From Saccharospirillum sp040881935 (GTDB lineage Bacteria > Pseudomonadota > Gammaproteobacteria > Pseudomonadales > Natronospirillaceae), in contig NZ_JBBECH010000030.1 in the NCBI RefSeq assembly GCF_040881935.1, positions 1-64,000 on the forward strand: a stretch of 64,000 nucleotides of DNA. The letters are read 5' to 3'. Made by a program: the position numbers and the translations under genes. Below the pieces are notes generated by a model. That model was given only the letters and a program-made list of their open reading frames with translations. It had not been told where the DNA came from and ran no database searches. Below are positions 17,189 to 25,544 of the stretch, piece after piece. Within the stretch, counting starts at the first letter, position 1. Each line of letters begins with the position of its first letter.

Positions 17189-18328
17189 ATGAAAACACTT
17201 CTGTTTGTGGTTAACTCCCCGGAATTCTTTGTTTCCCACCGCATGGTGATCGCCAGAGAGGCGGTGAAGCAGGGGTACAGCGTCCATGTTGCCTCCGCCA
17301 ATGGTAATGCGGTGGCAGACATCAAGGCACTGGGTTGTGAGCACCATCCCGTTGATTTTGCGCGCAGTGGGCAGAACCCGTTGACGGAGCTGAAAGCGTT
17401 ACGGCAGTTGATCAGGCTGTTTCGTACATTGACACCGGATCTGGTCCACCTGATTACCATCAAGCCGGTACTGTATGGCGGCTTTGCTGCACGCATGTCA
17501 CGGGTGCCTGCTGTGGTTGCGGCGGTGTCAGGTTTGGGCACGGTGTTTCTTGCAGAATCAGGTATTGCCAGACTACGTAGGGTGTTGGTTCAGGGCCTGT
17601 ACCGGCTGGCGTTTTCACACAGCCGATTAGCGGTTATTTTTCAGAATCCGGACGATCGTGACATGTTGCTTCACGCCGGAGCTTTGTCCAGAGGCCAGGT
17701 CAGGATGATTCGTGGGTCAGGCGTTGAACTGGAGGCGTACCCCGTGAGACCGGAACCCAAAAAGGGTAAAGCCGTGGTAGTGATGGCCTCGAGGCTGCTT
17801 AGGGATAAGGGCGTTCTGGAATTCGTGGAAGCCGCTCGAATTCTCAATGCGAGAGGGGTTCCTGTTGTGATGCGTCTTGTCGGCGATCCGGACCCGGGGA
17901 ACCCATCGAGTGTGACAAGCGAGCAACTGGAAAGTTGGCGCGAGGAAGGGATTATCCAGTTACCGGGGTTCAGTAGCGATATTGCGGAGGAATACGGTAA
18001 GTCGAATATCGTGTGTCTGCCTTCCTACCGGGAAGGGTTGCCCAAGGCGTTGGTAGAGGCTGCGGCCTGTGGCAGGGCTGTGGTAACAACCGATGTGCCG
18101 GGGTGCCGTGATGCCATAGAGGCCAACAAAACGGGGTTGCTGGTACCCGCGAAGGATGCGGTTGCCCTTGCAGACGCGATTCAGCAACTGGTTGAAAACC
18201 CGGAAATGAGAGCGGGTTTTGGCCTGGAAGCGCGAAAACTGGCAGAGCGGGTGTTTGCGTCTGATATTATTGTTGCCCGCCATATGGAAATTTATCGAGA
18301 ATTGTTAACTGACAGCAGGTTAGGTTGA
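17189..18328 (+). CDS. Glycosyltransferase family 4 (PglA/WbpU-like)
   Basis: The 379-residue GT-B protein has MKTLLFVVNSPEFFVSHRM at the start, the acceptor motif HLITIKPVLYGGFAARM, AAVSGLGTVFLAE, and the donor-site E-X7-E in YREGLPKALVEAAACGRAV (about 276-294). This pattern is seen in enzymes that add GalNAc-type sugars to the first lipid-linked sugar (PglA and its O-antigen relatives). In this locus it probably adds GalNAc(A) made by wbpP and wbpO onto the sugar primed by the transferase at 19276; this is inferred. The stop overlaps the possible upstream start of the next gene, so the genes are co-transcribed. Confidence 0.9.
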   Translation: MKTLLFVVNSPEFFVSHRMVIAREAVKQGYSVHVASANGNAVADIKALGCEHHPVDFARSGQNPLTELKALRQLIRLFRTLTPDLVHLITIKPVLYGGFAARMSRVPAVVAAVSGLGTVFLAESGIARLRRVLVQGLYRLAFSHSRLAVIFQNPDDRDMLLHAGALSRGQVRMIRGSGVELEAYPVRPEPKKGKAVVVMASRLLRDKGVLEFVEAARILNARGVPVVMRLVGDPDPGNPSSVTSEQLESWREEGIIQLPGFSSDIAEEYGKSNIVCLPSYREGLPKALVEAAACGRAVVTTDVPGCRDAIEANKTGLLVPAKDAVALADAIQQLVENPEMRAGFGLEARKLAERVFASDIIVARHMEIYRELLTDSRLG

Positions 18329-18330
18329 TT

Positions 18331-19266
18331 GTGAATGTTTTGTTGACGGGCGCAACCGGTTTTTTGGGGTCTCGTATTATTGGCCAGATTGCGAAGCATG
18401 ATGGCTTGGTGCTGACGAGTGTATCGCGGAGACCGGTTAATAATCATGATAATTACGTGGTTGTAGCGGAGCTTGGCCCCGGCACGGATTGGAAGGGAGC
18501 ACTGGCAGATCAACAGGTTGTTATTCACACCGCCGCCCGCGCCCATATTATGAAAGACGAAGTGGCTGACCCGTTGGCGAAATACCGTAAAGTGAATGTA
18601 GAGGGTACTCTCAATCTTGCCCGCCAAGCCGCCGCAGCCGGCACCAGTAGATTTATTTTTATCAGTTCAATCAAGGTCAATGGTGAACGAACTATTCAAG
18701 GCCGCCCATTCACCGCCGAGGATTCTCCAGCACCTGAAGATGCTTATGGTATTTCCAAGCTGGAAGCGGAACAGGGCCTGAGGGAATTGGCTTCAGAAAC
18801 CGGTATGGAAGTGGTCATCATCCGCCCGCCACTGGTTTACGGGCCGGGGGTAAAAGGCAACTTTGCCAGCATGATCCGGCTGGTTGAAAAGGGCCTCCCG
18901 CTTCCACTTGGCGCTATCCACAACAAACGCTCTCTGGTCGCGCTGGACAACCTCGTTGATCTGATTATCACTTGCCTTGACCACCCGGCCGCCGCCAATC
19001 AGGTATTTCTCGCTGGCGATGATGAAGATCTCTCCACTACCGAACTGCTGCGTGCCGTTGCCGGAGCGATGGGCAAGCCCGCGCGTCTGGTTCCGGTACA
19101 TGCAGGGCTGCTGATGTCGGGGGCAACCCTGTTGGGTAAAAAGGCAGTGGCCCAGCGTTTGCTGGGGTCGTTGCAGGTGGATATTTCCAAAGCCCGGAAT
19201 CTGCTTGGCTGGACGCCGCCGCTGAGTGTTGCAGAAGGGCTGAAACGGTGTTTTCCCGACCATTGA
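18331..19266 (+). CDS. NAD-dependent epimerase/reductase, WbpV-like
   Basis: The 311-residue extended SDR protein starts with NVLLTGATGFLGSRIIGQI and has the active-site region FIFISSIKVNGER plus Tyr-X3-Lys in EDAYGISKLEAEQ. Proteins of this type beside wbpM reduce the C4-keto group of UDP-4-keto-6-deoxy-GlcNAc to give UDP-QuiNAc (WbpV) or related sugars. GTG at 18331 is preferred because it gives the compact N-terminus; a TTG at 18325 overlapping the upstream stop is an alternative. It lies between the GT4 and the initiating transferase, the same order as the wbpU-wbpV-wbpL-wbpM type clusters. Stereochemistry of the product cannot be decided. Confidence 0.85.
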   Translation: MNVLLTGATGFLGSRIIGQIAKHDGLVLTSVSRRPVNNHDNYVVVAELGPGTDWKGALADQQVVIHTAARAHIMKDEVADPLAKYRKVNVEGTLNLARQAAAAGTSRFIFISSIKVNGERTIQGRPFTAEDSPAPEDAYGISKLEAEQGLRELASETGMEVVIIRPPLVYGPGVKGNFASMIRLVEKGLPLPLGAIHNKRSLVALDNLVDLIITCLDHPAAANQVFLAGDDEDLSTTELLRAVAGAMGKPARLVPVHAGLLMSGATLLGKKAVAQRLLGSLQVDISKARNLLGWTPPLSVAEGLKRCFPDH

Positions 19267-19275
19267 GGGTTATGT

Positions 19276-19833
19276 GTGATTCGTTTGTTTGATGTTGTGT
19301 TTGCATTGCTGGGCCTGGTAGTCGGTTTGCCGGTGCTGTTACTGCTGGTTGTGATCGGCCTGTTCGACACGGGGTCCCCCGTTTTCCGGCAGGAGCGGGT
19401 GGGGCGGTATAAGAAACCCTTCACGCTGGTGAAATTCCGCACCATGAAAAAAAACACCGCCTCGGTTGCCAGCCACCTGGCCAGTACAGCGTCTATCACA
19501 GGGTTTGGTCACTTTCTTCGCCGTACCAAGCTGGATGAGCTTCCCCAGTTGTGGAACGTACTGAAAGGCGAGATGAGCCTGGTGGGCCCGCGCCCGTGTC
19601 TGTTTAATCAGGAAAAACTGATCGAGGAGCGGGAGTCTCGGGGCGTGTTGTCTGCAAGGCCGGGCATTACAGGTTTGGCGCAGGTTAACGATATTGATAT
19701 GTCGACGCCGAAGCTGTTGGCGGAGACGGATCAGAAGATGCTGCAGAACCTGACCGTTGGGGCTTATTTTAAGTATATTTTCATGACGGTTGCCGGGGCG
19801 GGGGCTGGGGATCGGGTGCCCGGGAAGGACTAA
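19276..19833 (+). CDS. Initiating undecaprenyl-phosphate sugar-1-phosphate transferase (PglC-like)
   Basis: The 185-residue protein is a minimal monotopic phosphoglycosyl transferase. It has one N-terminal re-entrant hydrophobic helix (about 5-28), then QERVGRYKKPFTLVKFRTMK (about 36-55), the catalytic region FLRRTKLDELPQLWNVLKG (Asp-Glu dyad, about 78-96), MSLVGPRPCL and RPGITGLAQVND. It would load the first sugar phosphate, probably the product of WbpM plus the WbpV-like reductase, onto undecaprenyl phosphate. It uses a GTG start. The C-terminus is followed within 10 bp by a hairpin-like repeat array. Family assignment is strong; the donor sugar is inferred. Confidence 0.93.
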   Translation: MIRLFDVVFALLGLVVGLPVLLLLVVIGLFDTGSPVFRQERVGRYKKPFTLVKFRTMKKNTASVASHLASTASITGFGHFLRRTKLDELPQLWNVLKGEMSLVGPRPCLFNQEKLIEERESRGVLSARPGITGLAQVNDIDMSTPKLLAETDQKMLQNLTVGAYFKYIFMTVAGAGAGDRVPGKD

Positions 19834-19842
19834 AGGTATATT

Positions 19843-19935
19843 GGCCACGGAAACCACAGAAGAACACGGAAAAAAGATAAAGAAAAGGACGCTTTATAAC
19901 CAAAAATCTTTCCGTTTTTCCTTCCGTGTTTTTCC
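19843..19935. repeat. Inverted array of CACGGAA-type short repeats
   Basis: A purine-rich arm with repeated CACGGAA-like words (GGCCACGGAAACCACAGAAG, then AACACGGAAAAAAGA) is followed, after about 25 bases, by a pyrimidine-rich arm (TCTTTCCGTTTTTCC, then TTCCGTGTTTTTCCG). The arms are imperfect reverse complements and would form a long hairpin. It begins 9 bp after the stop codon of the initiating transferase. It could act as a transcription terminator or mRNA-stabilising hairpin. The design matches the 17-bp arrays although the sequence differs. Confidence 0.75.
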
Positions 19936-20080
19936 GAGCTGGATGTACCGTTGATAGTGGAGTGGCCCAACGGACAGCGTGAAGCACTGCTGTTCGTGTT
20001 GGAAGAAGAAACCGACCCTCATCGGGTATCTGGACTTCATCGACATCTATTCCGCCCTAGACGATAATGAACAGGCGCAG
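19936..20080 (+). pseudogene. Rpn-type nuclease/transposase remnant, internally deleted
   Basis: A short stretch encodes ELDVPLIVEWPNGQREALLF continuing VLEEETDPHR, which is part of the PD-(D/E)XK nuclease domain of Rpn (recombination-promoting nuclease, former transposase_31) proteins. One base later, in another frame, comes YLDFIDIYSALDDNEQAQ, from the far C-terminal half. The middle is deleted. The second segment (20027-20080) is nearly identical in DNA to 25072-25125, in the larger remnant downstream. The remaining bases to 20160 are non-coding. This is clearly a dead copy, wedged between the repeat array and wbpM. Confidence 0.75.
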
Positions 20081-20160
20081 GCTAAATTAATCAATGCTGT
20101 ACTCCGGGGCTATTCAGGGCACAGAAAGATAGGGTGCGGATCGGGTAAAGGGATACATGG

Positions 20161-22101
20161 ATGAGACGAAAACTTCAAAGGCGCATGGTAAGCCTGCGCC
20201 GCTCGCACAAGAAGTGGATCATGGTTGCTGCAGATGTAGTGATGATCCCGGTTGCCCTTTGGGCAGCCTGGGCACTGCGGCTTGGCCAGTGGTGGCCTCA
20301 GTTCTACATTGAACGGTTCTGGTGGTTGTTCCCTCTAATAGTACTCATCGGTATCTTTGTGTTCGCTCGCCTGGGTCTCTATAGAGCCATTGTCCGCTTT
20401 ATGGGTGGGCAAGCCTTCTTGGCTATTGTGAAAGGTTCGGTGGTTCTGGCACTTATTTTGTGGTCACTGGCTTTTGTTGCCCGGTATACGGGCTTTCCAC
20501 GCTCCATCCCTATTATTTTTGGCCTGGTATTGTTTACGCTGGTCGGCGGCAGCCGCATTCTGGTTCGGTCGTTTTACCAGTGGCTGTCCCGGCATTACAC
20601 CAACAAAGAACCCGTCGTTATTTTTGGGGCAGGCAGTGCCGGGGCCCAACTGGGGTCGGCTTTGCAAAATGGGAGAGAGTTCATTCCCGTTGCCTTTCTG
20701 GATAGTAACCCGGCCCTGTGGAGGCTCAGTGTTCAGGGCATGGTCGTCTATAATCCGAACGAGCTTGAAACCCTGATCAGTCAGTTTGGCATCAAGCGGG
20801 TTCTGCTGGCTGTGCCCAACGCCACCAAAAAGCAGCGCAAGGCCATTCTGGACCAGTTGGAGCCCTTCTCGATTCACGTGCAAACAACGCCCTCCATGCC
20901 GGATATCGTATCGGGCAAGGCAAGCGTGGACCAGCTGCAGGAAGTCGAGCTGGAGGATCTGCTGGGGCGGGACCCGGTGCCTGCGAATGCCGCGCTGTTT
21001 AATGCCTGTATTCACGAAAAAGTTGTGTTGGTAACTGGTGCCGGTGGCTCTATTGGCTCGGAGTTGTGTCGGCAGGTGGTAAAAGCCGGGCCTACTACTC
21101 TTGTGCTGTTTGAACAAAGCGAGTTTGGTTTGTACCAAATCGAGAGTGAGCTGAAACGCAATGAACACGTGCTCTTCCATGGCGTTCAGCTAGTGCCCCT
21201 GCTTGGCTCGGTCTGCAATGCGCACCGCATTAAAGAGGTGTTTGAGCGTTATAAGGTAAACACTGTCTACCATGCGGCGGCCTATAAGCATGTGCCCCTG
21301 GTGGAGCACAATGTGTTTGAAGGAATTCGTAATAACGTTATAGGCACCAAGGTAGTGGCCGAGGCCGCTAAAGAGGCCGGTGCCGGGCACTTTGTGCTTA
21401 TTTCTACCGATAAAGCCGTTCGGCCCACCAATGTGATGGGCGCTACCAAGCGCTTGGCAGAGATGGTGGTGCAACACCTGGCGGTAGAGTCCGATACCCT
21501 GTTTTCGATGGTTCGGTTTGGTAATGTGCTTGGCTCGTCTGGTTCTGTGGTGCCGTTGTTTCGGGAACAGATACGCCGTGGCGGCCCAGTCACAGTCACC
21601 CACCCGGATATCACCCGCTTCTTTATGACCATTCCCGAAGCTGCCTCTCTGGTGGTGCAGGCCGGTGCCATGGGGCAGGGCGGGGATGTGTTTGTGTTGG
21701 ATATGGGCAAACCGGTCAAAATTGTCGACCTGGCCAGAAGAATGATCGAGCTCAGCGGCTTTGAAGTTAAGACGGAAGAACAGCCAGAAGGGGACATCGA
21801 AATAGAATTCTCAGGCCTGCGTCCCGGCGAAAAGCTTTACGAAGAATTACTGATCGGCGAAGCCGTATCGGGCACCGACCACCCGAAAATCATGCGGGCC
21901 AATGAAGAGCTGTTGCCCAAAGCCGAGTTGCACGCCTTCCTGGAGGCGTTATCAGCCGCAGAAGGCCAGCAAGATGCCCTGAGCGCCCGGGACATACTGG
22001 AAAAAGCCGTTAAGGGGTTTAAACCCAACTCACCACTGGTGGATTTGTTGAGTGGGGTGGGGGAGAAAGCGCCGGTTGAAGGGAAAACCTCTTTTCATTG
22101 A
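20161..22101 (+). CDS. wbpM: UDP-GlcNAc 4,6-dehydratase, membrane-anchored (WbpM)
   Basis: The 646-residue protein has four N-terminal membrane helices (about 18-125), a first nucleotide-binding region (VVIFGAGSAGAQLGSAL, about 153-169) and a C-terminal SDR dehydratase domain with VLVTGAGGSIGSELCRQV (about 290-307). Its catalytic segment is STDKAVRPTNVMGATKRLAE, in which Met replaces the usual Tyr, as known for WbpM. It makes UDP-4-keto-6-deoxy-GlcNAc, the precursor of QuiNAc, FucNAc or bacillosamine. It closes the plus-strand O-antigen operon. Its stop lies 1 bp before a 17-bp repeat array shared with the converging waaL. Confidence 0.95.
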   Translation: MRRKLQRRMVSLRRSHKKWIMVAADVVMIPVALWAAWALRLGQWWPQFYIERFWWLFPLIVLIGIFVFARLGLYRAIVRFMGGQAFLAIVKGSVVLALILWSLAFVARYTGFPRSIPIIFGLVLFTLVGGSRILVRSFYQWLSRHYTNKEPVVIFGAGSAGAQLGSALQNGREFIPVAFLDSNPALWRLSVQGMVVYNPNELETLISQFGIKRVLLAVPNATKKQRKAILDQLEPFSIHVQTTPSMPDIVSGKASVDQLQEVELEDLLGRDPVPANAALFNACIHEKVVLVTGAGGSIGSELCRQVVKAGPTTLVLFEQSEFGLYQIESELKRNEHVLFHGVQLVPLLGSVCNAHRIKEVFERYKVNTVYHAAAYKHVPLVEHNVFEGIRNNVIGTKVVAEAAKEAGAGHFVLISTDKAVRPTNVMGATKRLAEMVVQHLAVESDTLFSMVRFGNVLGSSGSVVPLFREQIRRGGPVTVTHPDITRFFMTIPEAASLVVQAGAMGQGGDVFVLDMGKPVKIVDLARRMIELSGFEVKTEEQPEGDIEIEFSGLRPGEKLYEELLIGEAVSGTDHPKIMRANEELLPKAELHAFLEALSAAEGQQDALSARDILEKAVKGFKPNSPLVDLLSGVGEKAPVEGKTSFH

Positions 22102-22102
22102 A

Positions 22103-22272
22103 TGACGTAGAACGTGAACGGACGTGGGACATGGAAAGACGTGAAACATGAACTGACGCGAGACATTAAGTGACGTAAAACATTGACTGCCGGTTTGGGC
22201 GTCTTTTCGTGTTTTGCGTCTTTTTTGTGTCGCGTCTGTTAGTGTTCTACGTCACTTCTTGTGTTGCGTCAG
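22103..22272. repeat. 17-bp inverted tandem array between wbpM and waaL
   Basis: Purine-type 17-bp units (GACGTGGGACATGGAAA, GACGTGAAACATGAACT and others) run to about 22185. A short centre then gives way to pyrimidine-type units (TGTTTTGCGTCTTTTTT, TGTTCTACGTCACTTCT) up to about 22272. The array fills the whole convergent intergenic space and extends into waaL. The last codons and TGA of waaL (LTQHKK) are read from a repeat unit. A folded transcript from either strand would be a long imperfect hairpin, so a bidirectional terminator role is possible. Confidence 0.88.
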
Positions 22273-23601
22273 TCGCTTTGCCAGCATTATCGAATAGATG
22301 GGTGCGAAGGCGACTGAGTTGGCAAATACGCCGCTGTAGAAGAATAGAAAGGACTCGAACTGGTTGATTATGGCCATGAACACCAGTGTATATAGGGTGA
22401 ACAGCCCTATAGGTGCGGTAGCCGTGTTGGTTCTGGTCATCTCATAAGCGTTTTTGGCCAGGGTAATATAGAGTGCTAACAGCAGGGCTAGTCCCAGTAA
22501 ACCGTATGCCAGGGTGAACTCAATGGCTGTGTTATGAAAATGGCCAAAGTTGTTCTTTATTGAATCAGTTAACCGGTCTGACGTTTCTATGACAGGGCCG
22601 TTTACGTCCCCCCCCCAGCCTATTAAGGGCCGTTCCACTATCCAGTCAAATGCCGCAAGGGCGGTATTGACTCTCACCCCCAGGTTAGAGGCCGGAATAT
22701 TCGCCCAGTCGCCTTCCATAATGGCGTTGATGGTGGGTTGTTCCGCCTGCAACCGCTTAGTTATTACGGTAGAGAAGGGCAGTGCTATTACCAGTGCCAG
22801 CACTATCATAGCTGCGAAACCGGCTTTGTAGTGCCAATGTCTGCGTTCCCGAACTAGCCGAACACCAACCGTTATGGCTGCAATGGCAGTGCACACAAGC
22901 AACGCTAAAACTGCCGCGCGTGTTTGTGTGGTTAACACAATGAACGCCGCCAATAGCGCCCCTATGGCCGTTAGGCTGAACAGAATAACTTTCCGGTTCT
23001 TTTTCTCTATGTGCCAGCTATAGGCACCCAGGGCCAGAAAACCAATCAGGGCAATACCGAAAAACTGAGCGACATGCTGCGCGTTCATTATGCCGTAGTC
23101 GACTCTGATGCTTCGTTGTATACGGCTCCATTGCTCCTGAAGGTCGCTGTTAACGGGAAGGGCTACCAGCAGGCCCATAAAGGCTATGGCCAGGAATATA
23201 AGCAGTGTTCTGCGGTTCCCGCCCAGCCACCAGGCAATGGGAACGAAGAAGAACAGTTTTACCAGCTTATCGAGGCTCTCGTATTCGGCGGCCAGAATAG
23301 GGTCGCGCAGGTAGTTGATGCCGTAAAAAACGATAGGTAACACTATCGCCAGCCCAAATAGCTGGATGATGCGGTCTCGCTTCAACCAGGCAAAGTTAAC
23401 GGCCAGGGCGTAAAAGAAAGGCAGGGTGTATAGCGCCTCGGGAATACGGTTAATGCTGGTCGGAGTCCAGAGTTTGATGAATACCGCCGTGAAGCTGGCC
23501 AGCAGCCCTATCCAGATCAGCCAGTTGGGGCCCCGGTTGAATTCGGATGGAAACCAGCGGTTAATGTCGAACGGGGATAATTGTTGGTTGGCCGCGGGCA
23601 T
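22252..23601 (-). CDS. waaL: O-antigen ligase WaaL
   Basis: The 449-residue polytopic membrane protein has about 10-12 hydrophobic segments and the Wzy_C/ligase-type periplasmic loop. This includes GVRVNTALAAFDWIVERPLI and GWGGDVNG, the region that holds catalytic residues in WaaL, and a later HFHNTAIEFTLAYGLLGLAL that carries the conserved His. It would transfer polymerised O-antigen from undecaprenyl pyrophosphate to lipid A-core in the periplasm. It is transcribed against wbpM and lies next to core glycosyltransferases, as ligase genes often do. The last six residues come from the 17-bp repeat array, which indicates that the array overlaps the native end of the gene. Confidence 0.9.
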   Translation of the reverse strand: MPAANQQLSPFDINRWFPSEFNRGPNWLIWIGLLASFTAVFIKLWTPTSINRIPEALYTLPFFYALAVNFAWLKRDRIIQLFGLAIVLPIVFYGINYLRDPILAAEYESLDKLVKLFFFVPIAWWLGGNRRTLLIFLAIAFMGLLVALPVNSDLQEQWSRIQRSIRVDYGIMNAQHVAQFFGIALIGFLALGAYSWHIEKKNRKVILFSLTAIGALLAAFIVLTTQTRAAVLALLVCTAIAAITVGVRLVRERRHWHYKAGFAAMIVLALVIALPFSTVITKRLQAEQPTINAIMEGDWANIPASNLGVRVNTALAAFDWIVERPLIGWGGDVNGPVIETSDRLTDSIKNNFGHFHNTAIEFTLAYGLLGLALLLALYITLAKNAYEMTRTNTATAPIGLFTLYTLVFMAIINQFESFLFFYSGVFANSVAFAPIYSIMLAKRLTQHKK

Positions 23602-23698
23602 AGGTAATCACTAAGTAGTTGATTTAATTGGTGGATACTAGCACGGGATTGTGACTTTTTTCACCTTGACCTGCCATGCCTGAGCGCTCGCTTGGGAA

Positions 23699-23846
23699 GA
23701 CGCAATACACGGTCTAACACAGGACATGAAGGGGCGCGAAACATGAACAGACGTTTTGGCGGGTTGTGCGTCTTTTGGTGTTTTGCGTCCTTTATTGTTC
23801 CACGTCACTTCCTGTTCCACGTCCCTCCTTGTTCCGCGTCTCTTCA
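23699..23846. repeat. 17-bp inverted tandem array encoding the end of a glycosyltransferase
   Basis: The left arm has purine-type units (GACGCAATACACGGTCT, a weak second, then GGCGCGAAACATGAACA). The right arm has four pyrimidine units ending with TGTTCCACGTCACTTCC, TGTTCCACGTCCCTCCT and TGTTCCGCGTCTCTTCA (last one 23830-23846). Read on the minus strand, the right arm encodes the last 16 or so residues and the TAA stop of the glycosyltransferase at 23792-24658. It lies about 100 bp upstream of the waaL start. Confidence 0.87.
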
Positions 23847-24658
23847 AACAACCCGTAATGGTTTCGAATGGCGTTCCACTGAGTCCGGTTCTGATCTCGC
23901 TTGATGTTAGTGTGCCCCAGGGCTTCTGCCTGGGAGCGGATGATCGGGATCGGCCGTTTGGGGGCGTTGACTGTTCGCCGAACCTGAGTGCCATTTAAGA
24001 AGCTCATGGCTTTGAACCATAGGTCATCGGCGCGGGGGGCCAGGTACAGGTAGAGCTCTGTCTGGGTGGTATTGCGATGCAGTACCCCCGGTGGGTATAG
24101 GGTGCCGCCAAAGCCTATGGCCAGAGTATCCGGGTGGCTGGTACCCGGTTGCTCTGCCCGCCATTGGGAATAGGGTAGGGTGTTGCCTGCTTCGTCGTAC
24201 TGAATGCGCCGGCATTCGTGGGCGATGATATCGCCTGGGTGGTTCTGGTGTTCTTGGTACAGGTTACTTAGCCAGTCGGGCTGGTAGAGCAGGTCATCGT
24301 CGCAGGTGATGATGGTTTTACCGGGGAAGGCCGCCAGGGCGTGCACCAGCTTGCGGTGCGCGCAGGTCTGGTCGGCGTAACGTATTTCGAACAGGTCGCT
24401 TTGCAGGCTGCTTAGGCGTTTTGGCACCTTGGGCTTCAGGTCGTGGTGTAGCCAGAGCACGATTTTTTCCGGGCGAACCGTTTGCCGCAGCAGGCTGCGT
24501 ACTGTCAGGTGCAATATGGGCAGGCGTGAAGGGATTGAGGTAAAAGAGACAATGACAGGAACTTCTCTCCCTTCGCTTTTCGCTTCCAGGCTGGCGGGTG
24601 GGGTTAGCCAGAGCTTTAGGGAGTGCCAGGCAGAAACAGGGTATTCTTTGAGCTTCAT
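23792..24658 (-). CDS. Glycosyltransferase (GT-A fold), probable LPS core enzyme
   Basis: The 288-residue protein has a GT-A start, VIVSFTSIPSRLPILHLTVR (about 33-52), LLRQTVRPEKIVLWLHHDL, and a metal-binding TCDDDLLYQPDWL motif (about 105-117). ATG at 24658 (MKLKEYPVSAWHS) is chosen because the longer upstream reading frame is only translated repeat DNA (24733-24834). The true C-terminal domain ends near NAIRNHYGLF; the remaining residues ETRNKEGRGTGSDVEQ and the stop are supplied by a 17-bp array. It shares orientation with waaL, suggesting a role in core or O-antigen attachment, which is inferred. Confidence 0.82.
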   Translation of the reverse strand: MKLKEYPVSAWHSLKLWLTPPASLEAKSEGREVPVIVSFTSIPSRLPILHLTVRSLLRQTVRPEKIVLWLHHDLKPKVPKRLSSLQSDLFEIRYADQTCAHRKLVHALAAFPGKTIITCDDDLLYQPDWLSNLYQEHQNHPGDIIAHECRRIQYDEAGNTLPYSQWRAEQPGTSHPDTLAIGFGGTLYPPGVLHRNTTQTELYLYLAPRADDLWFKAMSFLNGTQVRRTVNAPKRPIPIIRSQAEALGHTNIKRDQNRTQWNAIRNHYGLFEETRNKEGRGTGSDVEQ

Positions 24659-24732
24659 GGTTACGTCGGGTTCATTCGGTGAGTGCTTCTCAGTGTATCC
24701 AAGTGTGGCGTTGGGGTGAAGGGCATCCGAAA

Positions 24733-24834
24733 GACGCGGAGCACTAACTGGCGCAATACATTGACTGACGCAGTACATAGAAAGACGTGAAACATAGAAA
24801 GACGTGAAACATAGAAAGACGTAGAGCCGGTTAG
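24733..24834. repeat. 17-bp array, purine arm only
   Basis: Five full units start at 24733, 24750, 24767, 24784 and 24801, each beginning GACG or GGCG. The last two are identical (GACGTGAAACATAGAAA), and a partial sixth begins at 24818. There is no matching pyrimidine arm next to it. It occupies the space 75 bp upstream of the minus-strand glycosyltransferase and 64 bp before the Rpn remnant. Together with the array at 25421-25475 it brackets that remnant. Confidence 0.9.
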
Positions 24835-24897
24835 GGCGCGGAGCCCAATGGGCGGGGGAGAAGACCATATATGGCCTCCTACGGGTGAGGTGGTTGT

Positions 24898-25413
24898 TTG
24901 ACTCGGTTCTGCGGGCTCGCTATGGTGCTGTATGAATATACAGTAAAAGGCGAATGTGCCCGGTTATGTCTCAGTTTGATGCACTGGTCAGCAGGCCAAA
25001 AGCTGAAAATGTATGCCAAAGCGGTGCAGGGTCTGGTTACACTGGAACCTGATCCTGAAAAACAACTGAAGTATCTGGACTTCATCGACATCTATTCTGC
25101 CCTGGACGATAATGAACAGGCGCAATACAAAGCGGAGTATCCGCAGGAGGACCAAACCATGGCAAGCCTGACAGAACGGCTAAAGGCCGAAGGTATGGAG
25201 CAGGGCAGGGCTCAAGGCATGGAGCAGGGTATGGCTCAAGGCATGGCTCAGGGTGAAAGAGCTGTCCTTCACCGTCAATTACAACGTAGATTTGGTCCAT
25301 TGAGCTCACAGGTTCTAAATCGGCTTGAAGCCGCCAATCAGCAGCAATTGGAGCTCTGGGCTGAACGTATTCTGGACGCAGACTCGTTGGCTGATGTCTT
25401 TCAAGAGCATTGA
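24898..25413 (+). pseudogene. Rpn-family nuclease remnant (C-terminal half)
   Basis: The open frame of about 170 residues matches only the C-terminal half of Rpn/transposase_31 proteins. It includes HWSAGQKLKMYAKAVQGLVT, EPDPEKQLKYLDFIDIYSAL, the glycine/glutamine-rich repeats EGMEQGRAQGMEQGMAQG (about 98-115), and a C-terminal three-helix DUF4351-like tail ending LADVFQEH. The N-terminal nuclease domain with its catalytic residues is absent, and no natural start or Shine-Dalgarno site is seen; the frame just opens at a TTG. It is bracketed by two 17-bp arrays. A 54-bp segment is almost identical to the smaller remnant at 20027-20080. Confidence 0.78.
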
Positions 25414-25420
25414 TTTAAAA

Positions 25421-25475
25421 AACGCGGGACATGGAAGGACCTATGTTCCGTCAGTCAGTGTTCCACGTCATTTTG
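25421..25475. repeat. Short 17-bp inverted array
   Basis: One purine-type unit (around CGCGGGACATGGAAG) is followed by a mixed centre (GACCTATGTTCCGTCAGTCAG) and one pyrimidine-type unit TGTTCCACGTCATTTTG. It starts about 8 bp after the stop of the Rpn remnant and is the smallest two-armed member. The following 70 bp lead to the core glycosyltransferase at 25545, which has a GGAG site 9 bp upstream of its ATG. Confidence 0.75.
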
Positions 25476-25544
25476 CATCACATATGCTTTTATAGAGCAT
25501 GCCGTTAAGATACCGCCTGTTTACACGAATTTTGGAGTTTCAGT

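Noticed and set aside
24659..24868. N-terminal extension of the minus-strand glycosyltransferase
   Set aside because: The extra residues are translated 17-bp repeat DNA, while ATG at 24658 opens directly onto the conserved domain.
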